From: Aradus depressus
Taxonomy: Eukaryota; Arthropoda; Insecta; Hemiptera; Aradidae
DNA: 64,000 nucleotides
Reading direction: 5' to 3'
Assembly (NCBI GenBank): GCA_963662175.1
Contig: OY759218.1
Span: forward strand, 9,230,001-9,294,000
Position 1 is the stretch's first letter, and the number at the start of each line of letters is the position of its first letter. The notes beneath the pieces were generated by a model. That model was given only the letters and a program-made list of their open reading frames with translations, made no database searches and was not told the origin of the DNA. Below are positions 56,323-64,000 of the stretch, piece by piece. The position numbers and the translations under genes were made by a program.

Positions 56323-56475
56323 ACTCTCAACACTGAACACGTTTTTCAAGAACATTCATACCGTTGCTGATTCAGTCACCACAGGTATCGTTAAAATCCG
56401 TATCGTCAAAAAACGTTTTGGGGTTCATAGTCTCCAGCGAGAATTCTTGTAATGTGACTCAGTTGGCAGTCTGTG
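55885..56475. other. AT-rich intronic stretch
   Basis: Upstream side of the ZC4H2 retrocopy. No promoter or gene supported. Contains one of the bracketing direct repeats (56286-56322). Confidence 0.45.
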
Positions 56476-56668
56476 CTCTACCTTTAGAAATACCAACCTG
56501 CCAACCACTCTAGCAAAGCTTCCTCACCATTGTTTTGTCTCTACCTTTAGGAATACCAACCTGCCAACCACTCTAGCACAGCTTCCTCACCATTGTTTTG
56601 TCTCTACCTTTAGGAATACCAACCTGCCAACCACTCTAGCACAGCTTCCTCACCGTTGTTTTGTCTCT
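56476..56668. repeat. 63-bp tandem array abutting the receptor exon's acceptor
   Basis: Three units starting at 56476, 56539 and 56602 ('ctctacctttaggaatacca', 'ctagcacagcttcctcacc', 'attgttttgt') and a stub at 56665. Each carries CTACCTTTAG|G, an acceptor-like CAG/TAG with pyrimidines. The array ends about 35 bp before the true acceptor at 56703. Confidence 0.95.
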
Positions 56669-56703
56669 ACCTCTTTCTTATCAATTTGTGCATTTGATTG
56701 CAG

Positions 56704-56887
56704 GCTACCATTCTTACACGTGGAACGAGAGCAGCCACACGGAACGAATTCCTGACGAGATCCTCAGTGTCCTGTACGAGGATGGCAAGTGGAGCAAGCC
56801 CTACTACGACTGTGGAGGAGGCAACATCTGGATGCTAACCTACACTGTACCTTTCTTTGGATACACCAACGGATCGTACTTCTTCAA
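56704..56887 (+). CDS. Exon of the GPR158/GPR179-like class C GPCR (Cache region, part 2)
   Basis: Continues the exon at 7649-8000: the first two bases complete a Gly codon. It reads YHSYTWNESSHTERIPDEIL, SVLYEDGKWSKPYYDCGGGN and IWMLTYTVPFFGYTNGSYFF. The WSKPYYDC...W.L.....FFG signature corresponds to the WSPPYLEC...WLVTLSS..YG segment of vertebrate GPR158/GPR179, the end of the Cache domain before the Cys-rich EGF-like part (family knowledge). NES and NGS are potential N-glycosylation sites on the extracellular side. The acceptor is TTTGATTGCAG. The donor is ambiguous: AA|GTTGGT at 56888 (phase 2, keeps FFK as in relatives) or TTG|GTACCT at 56892 (phase 0). Beyond it the frame runs through non-homologous codons to a TGA. 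The following exon was not found before 64000. Confidence 0.88.
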
Positions 56888-57039
56888 GTTGGTACCTAAT
56901 TATAGCATAGCATTTATGGGATATAGCATCTATTTTAGAGCAGCCACCGTATCTTGATGTAATGGCCCACCACAAAATAGCCTTCAACTAAACACCGCAC
57001 GGCAAATTAGCCTTAACGATTGTAAGCGGATGAATAATA

Positions 57040-57665
57040 TAATATAATCAGGGCAGTCATTCCGCCCCCGACAATCTTATCAATCTCCTCGCAGATTCTA
57101 ACCGAGACCGACTGTCAAAAATGACTGCAAACACAAGTAAACAGAGAAATACCAGGATCGAACCTTAACAACCCCACTCAGATGTGAATCTGAACGCGTC
57201 TTATCACAAAACCCCGCTACAAATAGACAAAATTATTCCTTTGAACAATTGGATAATATTGACTCTAACTTTGAATGAAATCCCCAAGAAAGTGATTCCC
57301 CAGACGACCGATATTATCCACTAGGATTTTTCGAACCAGAAATTCCCCCGATAAAAGAGTAAGTCCGATTTGACCCATTACAGACAAAATTATTTTTTTA
57401 AGAAAGCAAGCCTCGGATGAATTCCCAGTTTTGATATGAGCTCACAGAAACAACAAGCCAACTCCCATACATACTTCAATCAGACTTCAATGTAAAGATT
57501 TTTTTGATACTGGAAATACGAAGTCCGTTGTCAATCCCGCAATAACTAACACTTTTTTAAGAAAGATATCAAAAAGACCCATTTAAACTCGTAACAGCAC
57601 ACGGCACCGTGTGAACAATTCACTACCATCCCATGTCCAAAACTTTTTAACGTCTCATCATCTTT
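57040..57665 (+). pseudogene. Ty3/gypsy-type LTR retrotransposon gag-protease remnant
   Basis: Around 57505-57640 an aspartic-protease-like segment is visible: DTGNTKSVVNPAITNTFL (catalytic DTG), then after a frame change KLVTAHGTV. This is the order seen in Ty3/gypsy pol protease. Upstream, 57240-57360 has acidic gag-like wording (PLGFFEPEIPPIKE). Stops and frame changes interrupt every frame. No LTR, RT or integrase follows within the window. It lies about 150-600 bp downstream of the second receptor exon. Confidence 0.55.
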
Positions 57666-57743
57666 TATTGTTTATGTGTGCAACATCACCCATCTTCATC
57701 TTTGTGGACGGAGCTTGAGATCTGGGAAGTGCTTAAGTGAGGC

Positions 57744-57826
57744 TGTGGCGGGCCGGGGGCGACCACCGATGGCCACACATTGTTTGACCACGTATGGCGA
57801 TAGGTGGTCGCCCCAGCCCGTCACAC
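57744..57826. repeat. GC-rich hairpin, ~25-bp arms
   Basis: 'ggcgggccgggggcgaccac' at 57747-57766 pairs with 'gtggtcgccccagcccgtca' at 57805-57824, leaving a loop of about 33 bases that itself contains 'atggccaca...cgtatggcgat'. Markedly GC-rich against the flanks; possibly a pogo-type MITE core (compare GCGACCACC at 50358). Confidence 0.75.
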
Positions 57827-57954
57827 AGGTTTTTTCTGCTCTCGCCAGGAGTTATTATATTATGTATTTAAAATTTTATTTGATCAAATTTCCTAAACGT
57901 TTTGGTTTATTCCTAGGGACATGAAAATATTTTTAATAAAATATTTAAAAGCAA

Positions 57955-58085
57955 GGACGGCGTGCTTAAGTTTATTTTACCTCTTAGATAAAATAAACTA
58001 AGAGCCTAGGCCGGGCTACAAACCCGCTATCTTTGGCTCAATAGGCAAGGACGCATACCACTGAGCTACCGGCGCTCCCTTTGAG
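57955..58085 (-). mobile_element. SINE S1 head and 5' body
   Basis: Read antisense: GGAGCGCCGGTAGCTCAGTG (A box), then a B box in AGCGGGTTTGTAGCC, then the 'tagtttattttatctaagag' stem-loop and 'cttaagcacgccgtccttgc', where it is truncated. Confidence 0.65.
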
Positions 58086-58518
58086 AACTCCTGCGACTAA
58101 AATAAAAATTTTGTAGGAAAGAAATAAAAAATAAAAAAACTGAAGGATGCTCTTTAATTCAAGGAGAAACTGAACAACTAGTACAACTCCTATAAAACAT
58201 TCCGAAAATCATACTCCCATTTTACCTGACATAAATTTTAAAAATACAAAAAGTATGGTTCCTGTAACCAATTTTGAAACCTTATAAGAAACTCGACAGA
58301 CACTGACTTGAAACTAATTCTAAAACAATGACTAACAGTAGAAACAGTCGTCGGTGAATCAGAGACTATGTACATACCCAGCAAGAATTAATCAACTACG
58401 TTTTCGCCCTCCCTCCAAAGCCAATCGACCATATGAGCTAAAACTCAATATTTGACTTACATCGTGGCTTCCGAATCCTCATGTCTGTTGAATGGACCGT
58501 GTCCCTCATTCATCATTA
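58086..58518 (-). repeat. Unassigned DNA and an antisense family A end
   Basis: 58370-58480 contains the inverted family A terminal block ('cgtcggtgaatcagagacta', 'attaatcaactacgttttcg', 'ccctccctccaaagccaatc'). 58086-58365 is unrecognised. Confidence 0.5.
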
Positions 58519-59560
58519 GGGTGGAACGAAAAAATCACCTTTTGATTTTTAATTTGCAATAGCGCGGAAAAGTTGCCTTTTAGTGTAGATAAGATAAATA
58601 AAAAATATGAAAAATATTGGAGTACGTCTTGAGGTGCCGCAAGGACCTTAAAGTTTCATAAAAACACGCTTTTTTGGAACTTTTTCAAAGATTTTTGCGT
58701 GTCTCGACTATGTGATTTTTAATTTGGAATAGCGCAGAAAAGTTGCCTTTTAGTGTAGATAAGATAAATAAAAAATATGAAAAATATTGGAGTACGTCTT
58801 GAGGTGCCGCAAGGACCTTAAAGTTTCATAAAAACACGCTTTTTTGGAACTTTTTCAAAGATTTTTGCGTGTCTCGACTATGTGATTTTTAATTTGGAAT
58901 AGCGCAGAAAAGTTGCCTTTTAGTGTAGATAAGATAAATAAAAAATATGAAAAATATTGGAGTACGTCTTGAGGTGCCGCAAGGACCTTAAAGTTTCATA
59001 AAAATACACTTTTTTGGAACTTTTTCAAAGATTTTTGCGTGTCTCGACTATGTGATTTTTAATTTGGAATAGCGCAGAAAAGTTGCCTTTTAGTGTAGAT
59101 AAGATAAATTAAAAATATGAAAAATATTGGAGTACGCCTTGAGGTGCCGCAAGGACCAGTTTAATGTGGCAATGAAGTAGAAACAAACATTTGGCAGCTG
59201 TAACATTTGTAATCATTAAGGATACAGAAGTAAGAAATACAAAGTTTGACATTACAAAATATATATTTTTTTTATTATATTTTATAATTAATAATTTTTT
59301 CCAATTCTAATGCTTATTCTATTACTATGTATTTAAAACCATCTTTTGTATATGTACGAGAAATTCATAAAAAATAATTTATCAAAGTTTAAAATTTTTC
59401 AATTTTTTTACAAACTTTAAGCTCTTTGCGGCACCTCAAGATGTTGTAGTATTGCAAACAAATTTTTTTTTATTCTTTTTGAAGTTAAAAGGCAACGTTT
59501 CTCCACTATTACCAAACTAATAACTAAAAAAAATTTTAAAAGGCCATTTTCGTTCCACCC
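58519..59560. mobile_element. TIR element with TA target site and 170-bp internal array
   Basis: Termini GGGTGGAACGAAAAAATCAC and the inverted GCCATTTTCGTTCCACCC are flanked by TA on both sides (58517-58518, 59561-59562). Inside, a 170-bp unit ('agcgcagaaaagttgccttt', 'tggagtacgtcttgaggtgc', 'cgcaaggaccttaaagtttc') is repeated about 3.6 times (58544-59158; 'gaggtgccgc' at 58631, 58801, 58971, 59141). The right subterminal region (59417-59560) is an inverted, diverged version of the unit start. No transposase. Confidence 0.8.
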
Positions 59561-59562
59561 TA

Positions 59563-60484
59563 TTGACCATATCCTATTGAGTTTCTCATCCCACAACACC
59601 AGAAACTTCTCCCATTTGTTGATCAATATATTTTTTCATTAGAACTGTAGTGGCCATGCCCGTAATATTAATTATTGATTTTTCAAATATGACATGGTTG
59701 TTATTTAAAAAAGGTTAGTATTATTTTCTGTGAAAAAAATATTCACGAAAATAAAAATAACATTTGCGTTATTAAAACTAATACAGAGTAGTTTATTAGT
59801 TCGTTAAGTTAACAAGAACGCTACTGGATGCTAATTATTTGTTAGTTTACTATTGGCTTTTGATATAAAAATAACACAATTGGGGATAAATCAGCATTTT
59901 TCCAAAATACAAAAAAATTATTTCAATCAGTCGGAATGATTGGATATCCCATTTTGAGCGGTCTGTATAGATTCTTTAAGTAGGTGAATTTGCGCTCAAC
60001 TAATGTCATATTGAAAAAAGTGAGCGATTATCTATTTTTCGCATCCATTGTAACCTCCAAACATCAGCTTTTTCGAATAATTAAGGCAAAAATAATCGTC
60101 ATTATCTGGAAGGTAGTCCAGAAAGGATTTACTCTTTACAACGATCTTTCATGGTTGAAATAGTATTCCGTCTGGTGTAGAGAATACTGAGAAGGAAGAT
60201 GTCACTTTTGAACCCCCTACATTCTGGTCCATTATTGAAGGAAGAAAGGTTTTAGGCATGTTGCCAGACCTACTAAAGGTACACTCTCCAACTTTCAGCC
60301 AAAATTGGCATTTTTTTTTTTTTCAAGCTGCCCCACTTGACATTTTCCTCGTTTATTTTAACAGAGCCCCACCCCATAGCTTGCCCTCAACCGAAAAGGA
60401 AGACATTTTAGGTTGGCAGAGTGAAGGCAGTAGGCGCGCCGCCATGGAAGCAACACTCCTTTCCTCACTCCACCATAACTCTCG
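59563..60484. other. Intronic stretch, nothing recognised
   Basis: AT-rich. Short + frame at 60258 runs into family A and is not gene-like. Confidence 0.45.
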
Positions 60485-60745
60485 CACATCTATTAGCCCT
60501 CTACATTGGCGTATTACTTCACCAACTACACGAAGTACCTTTAGGCGAATTTATGTAATCGGACAAAAAGTTCTATGTAGAGTTTTCATTGAAATTTCTT
60601 GTTTTCCGACCCCTTGATTCCAAAAATGAAAAACAAATGTCCTGTCTGTTTGTATGTGGGTTTATCTGTATGCCTGTGAATACGATAACTTCCCTAGTAG
60701 TGAATGTATTGACACGAAATTTAGGGTTGGGATCAGATCCCACGC
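60485..60745 (+). repeat. Repeat family A 5' portion
   Basis: 'ctacacgaagtacctttagg', 'atgtaatcggacaaaaagtt', 'tttccgaccccttgattcca', 'tgaatgtattgacacgaaat'. The family start is directly followed by the 54-bp satellite. Confidence 0.6.
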
Positions 60746-60767
60746 AGACTTTATGTATATTGAACAG

Positions 60768-62226
60768 CAGAGGGGAGCGGTATATAGTGAAGAGGAGAGG
60801 AGAGCGGAGAGTGAGTAGAGCTGAACGGTGTGTGATGTACATAAAGAGGAGAGGAGAGCGGAGAGTGTGTAGAGCTGAACGGTGTGTGATGTATATAAAG
60901 TGAAGAGGAGAGCGGAGAGTGAGTAGAGCTGAACGGTGTGTGATGTACATAAAGAGGAGAGGAGAGCGGAGAGTGTGTAAAGCTGAACGGTGTGTGATGT
61001 ACATAAAGAGGAGAGGAGAGCGGAGAGTGTGTAGAGCTGAACGGTGTGTGATGTATATAAAGTGAAGAGAAGAGCGGAGAGTGAGTAGAGCTGAACGGTG
61101 TGTGATGTATATAAAGAGGAGAGGAGAGCGGAGAGTGTGTAGAGATGAACGGTGTGTGATGTACATAAAGAGGAGAGGAGAGCGGAGAGTGTGTAGAGCT
61201 GAACGGTGTGAGGTGTATATAAAGAGGAGAGGAGAGCGGAGAGTGTGTAGAGCTGAACGGTGTGTGATGTATATAAAGAGGAGAGGAGAATGGAGAGTGT
61301 GTAGAGCTGAACGGTGTGTGGTGTATATAAAGAGGAGAGGAGAGCGGAGAGTGTGTAGAGCTGAACGGTGTGTGATGTATATAAAGAGGAGAGGAGAACG
61401 GAGAGTGTGTAGAGCTGAACGGTGTGTGGTGTATATAAAGAGGAGAGGAGAGCGGAGAGTGTGTAGAGCTGAACGGTGTGTGATGTATATAAAGTGAAGA
61501 GAAGAGCGGAGAGTGAGTAGAGCTGAACGGTGTGTGATGTATATAAAGAGGAGAGGAGAGCGGAGAGTGTGTAGAGATGAACGGTGTGTGATGTACATAA
61601 AGAGGAGAGGAGAGCGGAGAGTGTGTAGAGCGGAACGGTGTGAGGTGTATATAAAGAGGAGAGGAGAGCGGAGAGTGTGTAGAGCTGAACGGTGTGTGAT
61701 GTATATAAAGAGGAGAGGAGAATGGAGAGTGTGTAGAGCTGAACGGTGTGTGGTGTATATAAAGAGGAGAGGAGAGCGGAGAGTGTGTAGAGCTGAACGG
61801 TGTGTGATGTATATAAAGAGGAGAGGAGAACGGAGAGTCTGTAGAGCTGAACGGTGTGTGGTGTATATAAAGAGGAGAGGAGAGCGGAGAGTGTGTAGAG
61901 CTGAACGGTGTGTGATGTATATAAAGTGAAGAGAAGAGCGGAGAGTGAGTAGAGCTGAACGGTGTGTGATGTATATAAAGAGGAGAGGAGAGCGGAGAGT
62001 GTGTAGAGCTGAACGGTGTGTGATGTACATAAAGAGGAGAGGAGAGCGGAGAGTGTGTAGAGCTGAACGGTGTGTGGTGTATATAAAGAGGAGAGGAGAG
62101 CGGAGAGTGTGTAGAGCTGAACGGTGTGTGATGTATATAAAGAGGAGAGGAGAACGGAGAGTGTGTAGAGCTGAACGGTGTGTGATGTATATAAAGAGGA
62201 GAGGAGAGCGGAGAGTGAGTAGAGCT
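60768..62226. repeat. 54-bp satellite, ~26 units, with an 8-unit (432-bp) higher-order repeat
   Basis: Unit 'gaggagaggagagcggagag' + 'tgtgtagagctgaacggtgt' + 'gtgatgtacataaa'. 61081-61512 and 61513-61944 are two successive eight-unit blocks that I find to differ at only two bases (near 61631 and 61838), whereas units inside a block differ from each other. 54 is a multiple of 3, so long artefactual frames arise on both strands (up to 557 codons, minus). Confidence 0.95.
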
Positions 62227-62985
62227 ACTGCCAATTTCGTTCTCATTTATTTAAAAATAAATAACACTTTTGTAACCATTAATTTATGTAAATTTTGCTA
62301 TAAGAAGATTGAAAAAGGTATATTAAAAATGCCGTTGAGAACAAAAAAGTAATTTATTGACCAAACATATTTAATATAAAATATATATTACTACAGTAAA
62401 CCCTGGTTTTTATGAACTCTGTTATAACGAACCCCCGTTTATTACGTACTTTTCAGAGATAGCCTAATTCCGTTCTTAATCTAATCATTTTTTTTTCATC
62501 ACTTACGTACGATAAGCGACGAAATCCCAGATGTTTTAAAAATACATAAACATAGATTTTTCCCCACTTCTATTTGGTTTCGCATTCCGCCGAAATTAAA
62601 TGTGTGGCAAGCCGAGATGATATTTTTCTGGTCCAACATCTCTTAAGAAACCATTCAAACCTCACCTGTCGACCCAATACTAACCTTGCTCCAATCCTGT
62701 CAAAGTAGAGGATTTGATCAGTATCTACTGGTAAGTTTTACAAATATAATGAGTTTTGAGGGTACAAACCTAATTAAGCCTGCATTAAAGCAAACCTCAA
62801 TTTAAGTAAATATGTATTACATATGTACAAATAAAAAACTCATTCCCAAATAAAGCTAAGTACTGAAATTTAATCTTCTATTCTAAACGCTAATTTTCCG
62901 GTTCATTCAAATTCACTTTAACGAAGGTTTGATGTGTCAACATTTGATTTTAATAGCAAAATTTTACATTGTACAAACATAAGAA
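62227..62985. other. AT-rich DNA with a pogo-like terminus
   Basis: 'cagtaaaccctggtttttat' + 'gaactctgttataacgaacc' at 62394-62434 resembles a pogo/Tigger TIR. 62905-62935 ('aaattcactttaacgaaggt' + 'ttgatgtgt') may be the decayed partner, giving a ~550-bp MITE. No gene. Confidence 0.4.
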
Positions 62986-62989
62986 CTTT

Positions 62990-63931
62990 TATTTATTATT
63001 TATTTTTTATTTTTTATTTACAACTGTATAAAAATAAATACAACAAGCAAATGTGCTAATAGACAGATAATGGCAATGTCAAGAGGGGAGAAATCACCCA
63101 GTGGTGACACTCCCTAGTTACTGATTTCCTCTCATTTGTAACTAATCACTGTCACTGCTGCTGCTAAGGAGGTCTCTAGGCCATTGACGCTTAAGCCGTC
63201 GTTGGGCAGTATGGTAGAATGGAGGGCACGGACTAGAGGATTATCGTGGGAACTAAGAAGGGAAAATAATTTTTTATACTTGAACTTAGCAACTTCGGTA
63301 ACAAAAGGTACGTTAAGGTCAGTGTGGAGAGTTTTGTTGGAGACATAATAAGGAGCATTGGCTATTTTACGAAGGATTTTGGATTGAAAGGATTGGATTT
63401 GCTGGAAATTGGAACTCTTGGCAGAACCCCTGAGTTCAAGTCCGTAAGTCCACATAGGTTTGAGTAATGCGTTGTATATAAGTCGTTTTGTTTTCAAAGT
63501 TAATTTGGATGTCTTGTCTTGTAGTCTTAGTAAAAGTTTATAATGTCTGTTCAATCTTATGTGAGGATTCGAAGTTAGTCGTTTGTCGAGTATGTGGCCT
63601 AGAAAGCGGACTTCGTTTTTTAAAGGGATGGGATTTTTGTTAAGGTACACTGGAGGGTAGATATATTTTCGACGAAGGGTGAAGACGATGTGAACTGATT
63701 TCGTGTCGTTCACATCCACTCTCCACCTTTTGTACCAGGGCTGTAGGGTTATCAGGTGTTCTTGGAGGTGTCTGGATGATAAGACTGGGTCGGGATGAGG
63801 AGGGAGGATAGCAATATCATCTACAAAGGTGTGGAGTTGTGTTGATGGGTGGGGATATCAGCTGTGTATATTGTGTAAAGTATAGGACCCTGGATACTAC
63901 CTTGTGGAACGCCAGCACAAGACGTTTTATA
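62990..63931 (-). mobile_element. Jockey-like LINE, family L-C copy 2 (RT palm to 3' end)
   Basis: Minus strand from 63931: RT motif B AGVPQGSIQGPILYTIY, a frameshift near 63845, motif C HTFVDDIAILPP (FVDD instead of FADD), then WYKRWRVDVNDTKSVHIVFT, IPLKNEVRFLGHILDKRLTS, LLKPMWTYGLELRGSA, IANAPYYVSNKTLHTDLN, and a stop at 63132. A 3' UTR follows to a T-rich (+ strand) tail at about 62992-63021. 5'-truncated at about 63931; only AT-rich DNA follows to the window end. One visible frameshift, otherwise well kept. Confidence 0.82.
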
Positions 63932-64000
63932 ATATATATTTTATTAATTATTGATCTATTAATTCAAAATTAAGTCATAATAAATATTTACCCAACTTAA

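Larger units (their letters stand above)
8001..56703 (+). other. Giant intron of the GPR158-like gene
   Basis: Bounded by a GTGAGT donor at 8001 and a TTTGATTGCAG acceptor ending at 56703. Donor and acceptor phases match (phase 1) and the joined protein is continuous across the FSRG-YHSY junction. About 48.7 kb long and filled by transposons, SINEs, satellites and two retrocopies. No intervening receptor exon was recognised, but a very short cassette exon could be missed. Confidence 0.8.

Noticed and set aside
60573..62246. 557-codon minus frame and three + frames of 104-138 codons
   Set aside because: Products of the 54-bp satellite; monotonous repeats and open on both strands.

Overview
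The window looks like nuclear DNA of an arthropod, most probably an insect. It is AT-rich, has spliceosomal introns, and is packed with decayed eukaryotic transposons. No operons, rRNA genes or functional tRNA genes were seen. The order of insect cannot be decided from the sequence alone.

Only one host gene is convincingly present. Two exons on the + strand (7649-8000 and 56704-56887) encode adjacent parts of the extracellular Cache region of a GPR158/GPR179-type class C G-protein-coupled receptor. The first exon ends in splice phase 1 at a consensus GTGAGT donor. The second starts after a CAG acceptor in the matching phase, so the joined frame stays open and reads through a Gly codon. The intron between them (8001-56703) is about 48.7 kb, and introns of at least 7 kb appear to lie on both sides. 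Almost everything else here is therefore intronic.

Region by region: 1-7648 holds SINE pieces, two LINE 3' ends and copies of a widespread repeat called family A here. 8030-12600 carries antisense remnants of an R1-like LINE (RT palm and RNase-H/zinc tail), a jockey/X-type gag, and tRNA-like SINEs. 13175-14094 is a 904-bp hAT-like element with a perfect 8-bp target duplication. 15.2-17.1 kb has LINE ends and family A. 18.8-22.2 kb has a SINE inverted duplication, a piggyBac-like element and a foldback element. 22.2-29.3 kb is LINE/Penelope-like territory and ends in a 35-unit, 33-bp minisatellite that grew out of LINE reverse-transcriptase codons. 31-44 kb holds three copies of a long composite repeat (X), one nested inside a hAT-like element, plus a mariner remnant and a CNDP2-like dipeptidase retrocopy. 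44-56.5 kb has small tandem arrays, a second foldback element with a flipped spacer, and an antisense ZC4H2 retropseudogene. Downstream of the second exon are a Ty3/gypsy protease remnant, a TIR element with a 170-bp internal array, a 54-bp satellite with an eight-unit higher-order repeat, and another jockey-like LINE.

No multi-gene system is encoded. The most interesting signals are the CUGANGA-hairpin-GAAA motifs (hammerhead-ribozyme-core-like) recurring in several retroelement families, the minisatellite born inside an RT reading frame, the flipped foldback spacers, and the two conserved-gene retrocopies inside the giant receptor intron.
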